From: Aegilops tauschii subsp. strangulata | Lineage: Eukaryota > Streptophyta > Magnoliopsida > Poales > Poaceae | Length of the DNA stretch: 64,000 nucleotides | Assembly (NCBI RefSeq): GCF_002575655.3 | Contig: NC_053035.3 | Span: forward strand, 374,829,792 to 374,893,791 | Direction: 5' to 3' | Shown: positions 22,939 to 35,400 of the stretch, one piece after another | How the letters are laid out: each line of letters opens with the position of its first letter | How positions within the stretch are numbered: position 1 is the first letter of the stretch | Program-made: the position numbers and the translations under genes | Notes under the pieces: generated by a model | Database searches by the model: none | The model's input: the letters and a program-made list of their open reading frames with translations, nothing else | Told to the model about the DNA's origin: nothing

Positions 22939-25575
22939 TCAAGAAAGGTTAGCCCTGCTGGGGAGCTGCAGCGCAAGCAGCTGAGCAAGATGATGAGACT
23001 GAGCTTGTCCAACACTTATATCTTCCTCACTCTGAAAGATAAACAAGCAGACAGATGACAAGTTTTGCACATAAAAGTATCAGTGCTGACAATTCATCAC
23101 ATTTCTTACTGACGAATAAAGTGACACAGTTTAAAATTGCATTAACACAATATGGTATTGTTCAGGTTAAGACATGGCAGGAAATGACATTGTGAAGGAG
23201 TTGGCAGCTTCACGACACCACTAGATTACAGATCAAGAACTCATAAGTATCAATGGTTAGTGTGCTGTCAATTTATACCATTTCAGATTGGCAAATAAAG
23301 AGACGGTTTAAATAATAGTAGAATGATATGACATTATTCATAGTTAAGACATTGCAGAATATGACACTGTGCTGTAGTGGGTAGGTTCACCACACCACTG
23401 GATTACGGATGAAGAACAGAAGCATACATGCAGTGCAAAAGAAGATCACTTGCTCTGTATAGTTTAATTTACATGGTATGAAGAAGGAACTTGGTTGTAC
23501 AACTAAAAACTTAAATTGAGAAAGGACAAACTTTTGTTTATGAACTACATAATAAACTTTAAACAAGCAATTTGATGCAAACACCAAAAATAAACATCTG
23601 TTGCAGTCATGCCTAACCAAATATATACAACAAAGTTTGAAGGCTTGAGATGGACAAACTTACATTATTGGTGAAGACAGGCTCTATAAAGGCCTTGTCC
23701 ATGCTGATGGGGGGGGCAATTCAAGAAGTTTACCACAGAATCTTCTTCAAAAGCATTGCCTTTATTCTACATTTTGTTAAGAGTAAATATAGATGTGATA
23801 ATATACGAAAAAATGGAGAATATTTAAGATAAGATGAAGAGTGATGCTACATAACCAAGTAGCTATAAATGTAAGTGCAGCGATACAGGCAAAAGGTACA
23901 GCCAAGAGCAATGCATAGCTAAACTTCTTCAGTACCAACCTTATGGTAAGAGTAAATATAGATCTGATGTGTAGAAAATGGAGGGCAAAGGAAAATAAGC
24001 TGTAGAGTGATGGTACATGAACAACTACCTGTCATTATAAGTACACTGATAAAGGACAGCATGTACTTACAAGAACAATGCAGAGCTAAAAAAACATTGG
24101 CATTGGATATATTCTACACTAATGTAACCATTCATACAGATCAGATAATTTGGAGCGAATTGATAAGCAAGCTATCATGCATACTGCTGTCACATAATGA
24201 ACCAGGTATGTATGCAAGTACAGTGATACAGGACAACAGGTACTAACAAGAGCAAAGCAGCGGGCAGCATATTTGCGATATCCTGTCGTTCTTGTCAAAC
24301 CGGAATTCTTCTTCGAGCAGATTTCCTGCAAAAAAGATCCGTAAGGCACATGCGGAAAAGTAGAAGTTCAAGTTGTCATGTGATTTCATAGACAGTACCT
24401 CATCCTGGGAACGAGACCAGTGCATAACAAGGTTTTTCCATTCAATGTCTTCTAAATTTAGCATAGGAGACTTCACCGGAAATTCGTTTATGGACTTGCC
24501 ATCAAAGTGTGATTTCCTCAGGTAACACCGATACTGCTACAATGCTTCCTTGAAAAGCACAAGCAAGCTTTGCTCGTCATGACTATCCAGATTGACCCTC
24601 GCCTAGTTACAACAATGTAATGTAAATCATTAATGTGTTCAATCAGCGGAAAACAGGAAAATAATAACCATGAATAATAGCACTTACACGTAAGTTGGAC
24701 AGGAAGATGTGAAAATGGTGTTTGTCTTCACAATAATCTTCCCATGATGGGAATATATGCACGTAGTCCCTAACAACATTGAAAGCATTGTCTTTTAAAC
24801 TGGGAATAAATGGAATGGGGTTCCAATCTGCAGGAATTGGCTGTCTCTGCAGTTGGGATAGGTCTTCGGCCGGTGGACTTGCTGTACTTTTTGCTGGAGT
24901 GGGATTTTTCTGTGGTACAGCTGGTGCTATGGCAAATGAAATCGGTATACCTTTTGCTGGAGTGCAGGTCCTGTGTGGTGGGGCTAGTGGTGTGGCCAGT
25001 GAAGTATGGGTACAGTCTGCTGGAGTCGGTCCTACGTTTTGTGTCACTGGTTGTACAACCAATATAAGTGGGGTGCTGTCTGATTTCTCCGGCACCACCA
25101 TGTTTTTCAAGGACTTTGCTGGTGCTCCTTCAAGTTCGGCAATCACCCTCTTCCTTTTTGATGTTTGATGCACAAGAACAGCATTTGAGTGGAAAAACAT
25201 GGTATGATGACAGATGGAATATGTATTGACAATGGATGAGCATGGCATCTCGACATATATGATGAGTAAACTAAGCAGATGGCGGTGCAACAAAGTAGAA
25301 GAAATGCAAGACAACATATGCAAGATACCCGCAATCAATAAAACATTGCCAAATTAGAACAGGCACCTTGATGGGTGAACAGGACAGGCCATCTGCCTTT
25401 GACTCCTCGAGGTTAGAATAGTCAATAGGACCATATTCTGAACAAGAATCAATAGGTGGGGAGCGTATGAGTTTCATTGCATCCAGAATGGAACTCAATG
25501 CCTTGGTGCCAATTTTGTAAGTCATTGCAGTGTTTAGCTTCAAGAGTGTACTGCTGCTAGTGCGACACAAAGCAG
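22939..25575 (-). pseudogene. Spliced CACTA-associated gene, plant transposase (En/Spm, Transposase_24-like), degenerate
   Basis: Several exons with consensus splice sites can be traced on the minus strand: 25575-25367, one ending at 24688, 24602-24399, 24325-24248, and a last exon 23031-22939 with stop TGA. The exon ending at 24688 encodes a proline-rich region preceded by a KRKRVIAELEG basic patch. The 24602 exon encodes LVLFKEAL, then YLRKSHFDGKSINEFPVKSP and WKNLVMHWSRSQDE. The next encodes EICSKKNSGLTRTTGYRKYA. This W-x2-L-x3-W pattern followed by an Asn/Arg and Thr-Gly segment resembles the plant transposase family of En/Spm elements, usually an accessory DNA-binding protein rather than the DDE enzyme. 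One in-frame TAG in the 24602 exon breaks it. The 5' exons may extend towards 27 kb. Confidence 0.5.
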
Positions 25576-25951
25576 CTACACAGATCATAGTGTAGATATA
25601 ACAGGAAAACCTTAAGCATCAGAGTAAAATCAGCAAAGTGGAACTTGCTGGAATATATGTGCTAGTATTGCCGGTACGGCTAGAAAGGCTTCGGATACCA
25701 GCTCTCTTCAAGTGAAGGTGCGGTACTGTTAATATCAGTGTAACTCTCAAAGGCGACACAGCTCCCCGCATTTCCTTGCTATTCTTATAGGATTCAAGTG
25801 GGCAGGCCACTACAAATCCTATTCCTATGTTTACAAGATCCTACGAATCAAAGAGGCTCAAAGTGTCCATCACAACCGACCATATAGACCTCTACACTGC
25901 AAATGTCCCTGCTCATCTTCAGTACAAGGAACATACTGTACTACTATCATA

Positions 25952-26110
25952 CTCCCTCCGTTCCAAAATATAAGTCTTGGTAGAGATTTCCACTATGGAT
26001 CACATACAGATGTATCCAGATACATTTTAGAGTGTAGATTCACTCATTTTGCTCCATATGTAGTCCATGGTGGAATCTATACAAAGACTTGTATTTAGGA
26101 ACGGAGAGAG
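25952..26110. mobile_element. Stowaway (Tc1/Mariner) MITE
   Basis: The element begins CTCCCTCCGTTCCAAAATAT and ends in the inverted form (ATTTAGGAACGGAGAGAG). It is 159 bp and flanked by TA on both sides. It lies within the 5' part of the CACTA-associated gene region. Confidence 0.85.
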
Positions 26111-26679
26111 TACATATTAAAGAAGAATGGAAGAGGAACATGGTAAAGAAGAGCAAGCAGATTTTGGATAATAAAATGTTGGTTGCGTAGTGCCCACACA
26201 TGATGAACCAGAGCGCATTAAGAATGCAACTCCCAGCTGTCTCTCGACCATTTCAGGCGGTTGGATGAAGATCCTACGTCTCCTAACCCTTCTTCTTCCT
26301 CGTCTCTGATTCTTCCCATACAGAACACCGCACGGGCCGCCGGCCGGGCCACCGGCCCCCACCGCCTGTGTTCCTCCGCCACCCCCACCGCCACCCCCGC
26401 CCCAACCCCCACGCGCATCGAGTTTTCTTCGTTCGGCGAGGCCCCACAACCACCCGAGCCCCTTCGATCGCACCGGCGAACTCCGGCGAGCTCTGAAAAA
26501 TCGACTGACCCAATTTTGAAATTTAGTCTACTGTGATTTAACTAGTGTGGAATATAAAAGGGGAAAACCATAAGCATTGGGAGTATAGTGTTGAGCGTGC
26601 CATGGCGGATCTGAAGGTGCAAACCGGACAAAGGCAACTTCGCAACCAAGACAAGAAATCAGAGTAAAGCAGTGGCGAT

Positions 26680-26997
26680 CTATTTTCTTGCTGCGATAAA
26701 TAAGTTGAGCAGATACGAAAGAGTACCGCCTCTGGTGCGGCGCCGTGTACGCATCTGTTGAGAATTTGACGGTGCTGCGGTAGCGATGGCTGTCGGCGGC
26801 GTGGAAGCAGATCTAGGAGGGTAGACGGTGGCGGCGGGGCGCGGTGGACGAGATGGTCGTAGGAGCGGCGCCAGCAAGGTGGACGACGGTGGGGATGAAG
26901 CGAGAGGACGGGATGCAAGGATCCCGGTCCGAAGCCGTGGATGAGAGAGGTCGATCTCTTGTAATGGACGGCGGCGTCGGGGTATCATCTCCGGCAT
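26680..26997 (-). CDS. Possible GC-rich 5' exon (105 codons), hypothetical
   Basis: An ATG-initiated minus-strand frame rich in Arg, Pro, Ser and Ala ends in RTRRRTRGGTLSYLLNLFIAARK. It lies upstream of, and on the same strand as, the CACTA-associated gene, and is preceded (on its strand) by promoter-like repeats at 27.07-27.37 kb. It could be a first exon of that gene or a chance frame in GC-rich DNA. No domain is recognised. Confidence 0.2.
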   Translation of the reverse strand: MPEMIPRRRRPLQEIDLSHPRLRTGILASRPLASSPPSSTLLAPLLRPSRPPRPAATVYPPRSASTPPTAIATAAPSNSQQMRTRRRTRGGTLSYLLNLFIAARK

Positions 26998-27066
26998 GGT
27001 GGAGGAGGATGGCGGTGGATGGGGTGGCGGACGGCGGCGAACGGAGGAGGGTGGGTTGGAGAGGGT

Positions 27067-27370
27067 GTTTTGGCACCCACAGAGTACGAATTGGGAAAAG
27101 GGAGGTAGAGAGGAAGGGGGGAACCATGTATTCAGGGCGTGCTTGTCTCAAATGCGAGGAAATTTACAAACTTAGCCCTCGTTTCAAATTTCTACTACAC
27201 CACAGCAACATTAGTCGGTTGGGGATAGGACGGTAATCTCGCATACACTGAATATTTGCCGACGAGAGTTTGTTTTTGGCGCCCACCGTGTATGAATATG
27301 AATCGGGGAGGGAGTCAATTTCGGTCGAGGACACACTGTGTTTTGGCGCCCACCGTGTATGAATCCGGGT
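27067..27370. repeat. Three dispersed TTTGGCRCCCAC boxes in promoter-like DNA
   Basis: The motif TTTGGCGCCCACCGTGTATG occurs at about 27276 and 27342. A diverged copy, TTTGGCACCCACAGAGTACG, occurs at about 27069. They sit just upstream (minus-strand sense) of the GC-rich possible exon. They may be regulatory elements of the CACTA gene or remnants of a small tandem duplication. Confidence 0.45.
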
Positions 27371-27380
27371 GAGAGGCGGT

Positions 27381-28190
27381 TACGTCACGTTTGGGTGAAA
27401 TTACAAACCTACCCCTATCGAAACCTATAGAAATCCAGCAGATAGGCTTTGCGTGGCAGGGATAGGCAGTAGTGATTTCCATCTCGCAGATTTTGGTTTC
27501 GGGCGGTTACTGCGACTTTCCCCGCTTCGTTCAAATTTTGCAGAGTGCACGTTTACCGTGCCAAGTCAATTCGAATCCCGTTTGTATTCTATTTTTTTTC
27601 GGGCGGGATCCATTTTCAATTGGAATTACATTCTATATACATCATTTTTTATATATACTTTCAAAAGCACAACACCATTTATACATAAATATGGTTTACA
27701 AATGGCATGATCTCAGATTCATAAGGTTGTATCCATCAATTTGGATTTTCAAATATTTGAAACCACTTTATGTTGAAATCCAATGTATGCATTCCTCGCT
27801 AACTGTCTCCAATTAACGTGTGTTCATGCGGGTTTTTTTACTTCTCAAACATGTATAATGTGTTTCACACACGCAACATATAGTGTAATCCCGTTTAGAC
27901 ATTAATTGCATATAAACCATGCATTGTTTGTAATTGAAGAATCTATGGATCACCAATATTGATAAACTATATAACATTACACGTGTGCCCAAATTCAAAT
28001 GAATATGCATGTTTGATACACCAATTTGCGTTATGATATTATCGATGTCGTGATCTCCAGTTTAAATATTTGAATCCCCTTTAATCCAGATATTCGTCTC
28101 ATATAGCTATCACTCATGCTTATATAGGACTATCTCTCTGGACCTATACGCGTTCATCGTCTCTCACGTATCTCTCGTGCTACCTGTATG
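27381..28190. other. AT-rich stretch without a recognisable gene
   Basis: I see no domain-bearing frame, LTR end or MITE terminus here. The region resembles non-coding interior DNA of a large transposon, but nothing decides this. Confidence 0.35.
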
Positions 28191-28309
28191 TCGACAATGA
28201 TCTTTTATCTTCGTAACACACTGACGGTACTCTCTCCTCGACCTTCATCACTCTATCTCTCTCTAAGTATATCTCGCTCCTTGTATGTGTCTCTAACTAT
28301 GATTCTTCA

Positions 28310-28690
28310 TGTGGAATCTCTTTCTCTCACACAAACACAAAACTTTGTCTCCCGGGGTCTCATTTCTCTCTATTATTCCCATGTGTGCCACTCGCACACC
28401 CCTCATACAGAGATGTCTTTCGCTCCTTAGATATGAGAACCTACGACTCTTCCTCTTCAATATCTCTTTCTCACACACAAACACAAACTCTGTCTCCCAG
28501 GGTCTCATATTTCTCCATTGTTCTCTTGTATGTCGCTCACACACACCCTAGAGATATCTTGCGTTCCCTCGTATGTCTCTCTAGCTATCACTCTCGTTGT
28601 GAAATATCTTTCTCTCTCGCAGACACAAAACTCCGTCTCTCTGGATCTCATTTCTCTCTGATATTTGTTTGTATGTGACTCACATGCACC
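28310..28690. repeat. Tandem repeat of about 140-150 bp, three diverged copies
   Basis: The segment CACAAACACAAAACTTTGTC followed by TCCCGGGGTCTCATTTCTCT recurs at about 28331, 28479 and 28620. Each copy is followed by a pyrimidine-rich stretch and an ATCTCTTTCTC run. The copies lie within a long CT/CA-rich tract that extends from about 28140. Confidence 0.6.
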
Positions 28691-29769
28691 CTCTCTCTAT
28701 CTCTCTCACACCCACACACATAACCTAGCATTCTGATCCACTCGACTCCTATCTCTAACGCACACTAGCTAGCATCTTTATCTTTCTATTTATCTGTTTC
28801 TCCATCAACTTCTTTCTCGCCCTCACTCTTGATTCCTATCACGCACACTACATATGTTTCTCTCTACATGCAGTCAAGTGCCCTCTCACACACATATATA
28901 ACTTCACCCTTTGAACTACCCGACGGTCATCTCCAACACCCAAACTAGCGGATGTCCCTCTAGCTAACATCTCCATCTCTGTATCTATCTGTAGTTTCTC
29001 CGTCAACATTTCTTTCTCGCACGGAGTCTTGCTTCCTATCACCCACACTATATATGTCTCTCCATACATATGCATTTATAGGTTGGTTTCCTTTGCACAA
29101 TCGTTGCGCCTCACTCCCTCTGCTCGCCATAGATGCATGCTCCAGCCCACGCCACTATCTCTTAAAGACAAAAACACATGCTCAATTGTCGGGCCTTCTT
29201 CCCTGCATTCTCACATGCATGCATATTGTCATACCGATCCGTCTCTCCCATGTCGTTGATCTTATGACTTATGTCTTCTTTCTTTTATCTCGATCATGCG
29301 CGCGCGCACACACACACATCCCACGTATACATGTATACCTCTCACACATGCACGTTCAAGGTCTCTATGTCTCCATACGTTTAATTACCCTCAATCCTAA
29401 CGCCACATCGAATCGTTCTCCTCTTTTGTGCACATAACTTCCGCCTGGATGGGTAAAACACACACTCACACTTAACAATCTCCTTCTAGCTACCCCCCAC
29501 GCCTCTCACTCTTCCCCTATATCCCCGAAACCAATAAGACCATCCCTTTGTTTAATTCCCGCCTACATGCACCATCGATATATAGTAGTGTTCCTCAGTG
29601 TCTCTCGAACAAACACGTTCTCTCGATGTCGACTCCTCTCACGCGCACACACCTTCTCTTCCCTCTCTACGGGCATTTTCTCTCTCGCACCCCATCGTTG
29701 GTGGCCTCTGCCATACACATCACCTCTCTATGATGAAGCCATGCACACTTAAATTACATCCTCCACAGA

Positions 29770-29873
29770 GGACCCCGCGACACACACACACACACACACA
29801 TGCGCGCGCACACACACACACGCACACACGCACCCCCCACACACACGCACACTAAGACTCCATCTCTCTCTCT

Positions 29874-29905
<32 letters not shown>

Positions 29906-30060
29906 CACACACGCACGCACGCACCCCCCCACACACACTAATACTCCATCTCTCTCTCTCTCACACACACACACAAACTAAGACTCCATATCTCTCTCCT
30001 CTCTCTCTCACACACACACACCCCCCCCACACACACTAAGACTCCATCTCACACACACAT
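29770..30060. repeat. CA/CT microsatellite block
   Basis: Long runs of (CA)n alternate with (CT)n and short CGCA interruptions. The unit ACTAAGACTCCATCTCTCTC appears about four times (29852, 29938, 29978, 30037) between CA runs, so this is a compound repeat and not a simple microsatellite. The open frames through it are His/Thr-rich artefacts. Confidence 0.9.
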
Positions 30061-31480
30061 GCTCTAGGCGGAGCATTTGTTCCTACCACCCTTCATCCAA
30101 CCTTACCCGTATGATAAACAATCACCTTTATTTACTTGCATAACATGGACAAATTCCACTTTACTTTAGTAGTCAGCAAACTTATCATCTGTACCCTTAT
30201 AAAAAAACGAGTTGGCGGTGATGGTGTGCCTGCCATCTTGTAATACAGACCGTATGATCTATATCTGAGGATAGAAAGCAAACTATGATAATTTTACAAA
30301 AGATACCCGAACCTCTCTCCACATCATTATCTCCCGCAACCTCATTGCTCAGCAATTAAAAAAGGAATAAGTCTCTGGAACAATCTAGCATGCATGGTGG
30401 CCGCTGCCGCCTGCCGGCGCCGTCCATCCCCATGCCTCCGCCCGTTCCGACCACCAGTCACCACCACGCTCCACTCCTCCTCGCCTTATCTCTCATCTTT
30501 CATTTTTTCGATGACATTCTCGAGATACCAGTTTTCCGATAAAATTCTTGAGATATCATTAGTTTTTACACATGGGATTACTCCTGCATGGGTCAATCAC
30601 AACAGGTGTTCTGTGAAAAATGCATATTGATGTTCCGTGCAATGCACGAGAATCTTGCTTGTAATTATATAACGCAAATCACGAGCATGAAGTGACATTT
30701 TTTTGACACAACCACGTTAACATGGCCACGTAAATCACTAGCTAAAGTAAATACCATTATACTTATATCCCGATGCAAAAGGTTGAGTACATGTATGAAG
30801 AGTAGAGTCGCACACACGCACTCTGTCTCTCAGATTCTCTCTCTCACACACACCGGTTACGTGACGCCCACTTAAGCAGACACGTATGTTACAATTTGTG
30901 CACCCGCGGGTACACGTGATGCTGCGCATTTATTTAAGCAGGAAGGCGAACCCAAATAGTAGCTGCATTCATTCCCCTCCCGCCGCCTCTTCTCTGGTCG
31001 CCGTCGCCCGGTAGCCATGGGCCGACCGAAGGTAACAACATACGCTATACTCCCGCCGGAGCGGCGCTTTAATATGGAAATTTTAGTGGTCATGCATGCA
31101 TCTTTTTGTGCTAGCACTCCTATATAAGGGTTGACCGGTCGCTTCCCACGGACGTGCGCGGGCAGTGGAAGAGGAAGGAGAAGGGAAGCAGGCTATGGAG
31201 TAATGTTTTTTACCACAATTTCTTAGGAAACTGAGTGTAATAATTGAGTAGTTTTGCAAACTACCAGTACTACACCTGAAACGGTTCAAAACCTATACTA
31301 CCTTGCCACCGCGCACTTCCCGCGTGAAACGGTCAGCGTCGCCCTGGAGCGTCAGTGCCGCATTAATGCCCGGCCAGAGCGGAGGCGACCTCTTACTGGC
31401 GCCGGCTTTGAAGTGGCGTGATGGCCGAGAGAGCGCCGCTTCCCGGTGCACGCGACTGCTCCGCGTCGAGATTGGCCATA
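30061..31480. other. Non-coding stretch with two promoter-like segments
   Basis: TATTTAAG at about 30931 lies 80-90 bp upstream of an ATG in good context at 31018 (GCCATGGGCCGACCGAAG), which meets a possible donor (AAG|GTAACA). The open peptide stops after 36 codons. A second TATA-like CTATATAAGG lies at 31121-31130. At about 31306-31360 a block (CTTCCCGCGTGAAACGGTCA) matches one at about 38788-38835. I see no complete gene. Confidence 0.3.
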
Positions 31481-31793
31481 GGCCCTGTTTGGATCCATGG
31501 GTTAGAGTTAGTTTGAGTTAGTTGGGGCTCAAATAGCCCTAAAGTATCCAAGCATGAGGGTTTAAATTAGAGCAAATTGCACCGAACCCACCAAAAAAAA
31601 ACTATCCCACCCAAGAGGTGCTAACTGGAGATAGTTCTCATTGGGACCACTGAAAAATCACTTTTCTCTCTCCATGAAGTGCATTTATTGTCAATCTAAC
31701 CCTGTCACCCAAACACCTCTTTGGCTACAGTTAGTTCTGGGTTAGTCATGAGTTAGTCTAACCTCTAGCTAAGTTAGAGTATCAAACAGGAGC
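31481..31793. mobile_element. MITE with GGCCCTGTTTGGAT ends (PIF/Harbinger- or hAT-like)
   Basis: The left end GGCCCTGTTTGGATCC is matched by an inverted right end (ATCAAACAGGAGC), and the inner flanks GTTAGAGTTAG / CTAACTTAG are also inverted. It is about 313 bp with no coding capacity. A clear target duplication was not identified, so the superfamily is uncertain. Confidence 0.6.
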
Positions 31794-32464
31794 AGTATAG
31801 GACATGCAATTTGCTCAAAGCATACAGGCAAATTCGTACATGAAAGGATTTTTTCTTTTTGAAAACGGAATGTGAAAGGAATTTTTTTTAGAATGCTCTT
31901 GGCATGTCGCTAACATGTGATAGTTAACCGATCTCAATAGATGGCAGAAACGCCAGCCCGCCGCACTTTGATAGAGACGAGGAGGGAGAAGCGATACAGG
32001 CTGCTGGATTACTAGAGATAGGTGTCGCACGGAAGCCAAGAAATATGGTGATAGCGTGGGTTAGCCATGTACTAGTACGATGTAACTACACTGGGCTGCC
32101 GTGTTTCGTACTCTTCCAGTCCACTGTGGAGATGATTGGTTAATTTTATATCGCTGAATAATATTAAATATTATGAGTGCAGACGCTCCACCACGAGGTT
32201 CCTTGCTCCTTCTTGGTCGTCCGGAATCTATGTTCTTCCACTCTATTTTTTTTACGTGAGCTTTGTTCATCCTTTTGCTAACACGCGAGACATCTAGCAT
32301 CAAGGTGCACGTGTTATGCAAGGATCGTTCCATCTATATGAAGAACACGTGGGACTGGAACTACGAGACGGACATGTACCCAGGAGTGGACGTACGAACC
32401 TGAGTAATGTAGCGCAGTAAGTGAAGTAGAAAGGCACAAATGGTATGAACATGCGTGGCATATA
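31794..32464. other. Stretch with pieces of a locally repeated sequence
   Basis: GGGCTGCCGTGTTTCGTACTC at about 32092 recurs with changes at about 40699. AAGAAATATGGTGATA at about 32038 recurs at about 40331. No gene was identified. Confidence 0.4.
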
Positions 32465-35400
32465 GGGTGTGTTTGGTTGCGTTCTCGTCTCAGCATAGTT
32501 GTTCCCTCTTCATGCATGCTCAACTCAACACCCCTCTTCATGCATGCTCTCTTCATGCATGCTTCTAGTGTATTTGTGCTAAACTAGTGTGGACTCATGC
32601 ACTGTGACGCCCCGAGACCGACGCTCCAGACGCCTTCCATGTTTTCGTGTGCGCCGTGTGTTTTATTTGTGTGTTGCATTCATCATTGCATCACCGCCTT
32701 GCATCCGTCATTGTTTTTCAAACATGCATCCGATCGTAGTTGCCGCGCCCCCCTTGCTTCCGTTGACCCTTCCGAGACCAACCTCGTTCTTCGTTTTCCC
32801 TCTTGCTTAAACCGGAGTCCCTCTTTGCACAGTGCTTCACCCCCTCGCGCGCGTCCGAAATTTGTCCCGAACCCGAACCGGATTTTCGTTACCGTTGGGT
32901 CCGGAACATCCCCTAACATCTACAAAACATCTCCGTTTTCTTAATTGGACGCCCTAACCTATTTTATTCTCGACCGCTCGACTTCGATCGGACGGACCGG
33001 TTTAGTCCCTAACCTAATCCGCAGGCTATATATAATCTAGTCCAACCCTATTTTCCTAGGGATCCATTCCATCCATCCCATCCGCCGCCACTAGCTCCAC
33101 CTGGTCTCCCCCCCTTCCTCGGGATCTTGCCCGATCCACCCAATCGATCCTGCCTTCTCCTCCTCGTCTCTGCAGCGAACCCAACCAGCAGCCCCCCCTC
33201 GATCGACCTCCGCCGCGGCCTCCTCTGCTTCTCCTCGAGCCTGCAACAACAGCCCAACCGCGAGCCTCCCCACGCCAGCGCGACTCCCTCCTGCGCCCGA
33301 GCCCTCCGGCCTCGAGCTCCGCCACTCGCCAGGCCTTGCTTGCTCGCCGCCGTCGCGCCAAGTCCGCCTTCACCCTCTGCTCTCCTGCGCCTCGTCCCCG
33401 ACCCCGGCGAGTCCAGCCACCCGGAGCTCCTCGGCACCGGCCGGATCCGACGCCCTCGAGACCCGCGCCCCGCCGGACTTCCTTCCGCCGTCGCCAAGTT
33501 CTGCTGCCCCTGCTTCCATCTCCGTCGCCGTCGGCTGCATCGAGCAGCAACGAGCAGAGGACGAGGTGCCGCTGCCCCGTGCCTCACGTTGACTGCGCCC
33601 AAGTCCCCGCCGCCGTTGTTGTCCCGGCGCGCCTCCGCCCCTTCTCCGGCCAAGTCCGGCGCCCCATGGCCGGATCCGCCGTTGCGTGCTCGTCGGTGGC
33701 CGCCCCTGCTCCTCTCGCCCCGACTCCCCTGCGTCCTCTGCATCGCGTCGCCGACCTCCTCTCCAGCAAGGAGCCACCTCCGCCGCCCTTGCCCGTTCTG
33801 GCCGGATCCCGCCGCCTGGGCCCCGTCCCCGGCCACCGGTGCCCTCGCCGGGGACCATCTGCGCCGCCCGTCAAGTCTAGCGCCTCTGCTTCGCTCGCCT
33901 GAGCCAGCGCCTCGTCCCGCCTGCTGCTGCTTCTGTTCTTCAGAAGCGAACAGCTCGCCCGCTCACCCCGTTGACCGCAGTCGCGCGTGGCCTCCGCGCC
34001 TGGGCCAGCAGCCTCCCCTTGCTTTCTCCAGATCCGGCCCAGTTCGCCTCTGCCTCACCGGGCCAAGCCCATGGGTGAGAAGCCCCTCCAGTACCCCCTC
34101 CTGTACTCTATCGGACCAGCAAGATGCGGCCCGTGTTATTTTTTTTCTCTTTCCTGCGCTGCGATTTTAGCATTAACCAGGAGTTTATAGTTTACAGAAA
34201 ACCCCCTCACGTTCATGCATTAATAACTAATAAACCGTGCATCGGATTAACATGATTTAAACATGTAAAATGCTTAGAATTTTGTGTAGTTTAATAATAT
34301 GCCATTTTCACCCATGTTAAAATTGTTTAAAATGTTGTTTGATTAAATTTGCTCGAATAATATGTTAAAATGATTTATTTCATAACTAAATAACCGTAAC
34401 TCGGATTTTAATAAATTATATATGTAAATGGGGTAGAAAAATGCCTAGTTTAACATGGTGCACTTTATTTTGCTGTTTAAAAATATTAAAATTGCGTTTA
34501 TGGCAGAACAGCACCAATCCCAATATATGGACATGAGGATTTTCCGGAATTGTTGTTGTTTGTTTCCGGCCTCATTTAACTTGCTTAAATAGTTAGTTTA
34601 CTTATGCTTCACCCCTTGCCATGGTTAATAACATTTAATATTGTTGGGTCCATAAACGAGGGAGAACTAAATAATTAAATGTGGTGTTTCGTCAATATGC
34701 AACTCGTTGCATATTGAGCTCCACTTAACTTGTAGTATTGTTTGTTGCACTTTGCCATGCCATGCATATTTAAACCGGACATGCCTCATGTTTGTTTTTG
34801 CATCATGCCATGTGTATGTGGTGGTTGTTTACTATGTTGTTTTTTTCTTTCCGGGTTGCTTCTCTCGTTAGCTTCGGTTTCTTTCCGGAGTTGTGAGGAT
34901 TCGTTCGACTACGTCCGCTTGTCTTCTTCATGGACTCGTTCTTCTTCCTTGCGGGATCTCAGGCAAGATGACCATACCCTCGAAATCACTTCTATCTTTG
35001 CTTGCTAGCTGTTCGCTCTATTGCTATGCCGCGCTACCTACCACTTGCTTTTCAAGCCTCCCAAGTTGTCATGAACCTCTAACCTTTGTCACCCTTCCTA
35101 GCAAACCATTGTTTGGCTATGTTACCGCTTTTGCTCAGCCCCTCTTATAGTGTGTTAGTTGCAGGTGAAGATGAAGATTGCTCCATGTTGGATTATGTTT
35201 ATGTTGGGATATCACAATATCTCTTATATTATTAATGCATCTATATATTTGGTAAAGGGTGGAAGGCTCGGCCTTATGCCTGGTGTTTTGTTCCACTCTT
35301 GCCGCCCTAGTTTCCGTCATACCGGTGTTATGTTCCTTGCTTTTGCGTTCCTTACGCGGTTGGGTGATTTATGGGACCCCCTTGACAGTTCGCTTTGAAT

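Noticed and set aside
29749..30039. Cys/Val- or His/Thr-rich frames in the CA/CT tract
   Set aside because: They are direct translations of a microsatellite.
31018..31128. MGRPKV start as a MADS-box gene
   Set aside because: Only the first few residues resemble a MADS start; the following residues do not, and the frame stops after 36 codons.
33127..34170. 347-codon frame as a host gene
   Set aside because: It lies wholly inside the solo LTR, is Pro/Arg/Ser/Ala-rich low complexity, has comparable frames on the opposite strand, and shows no domain.
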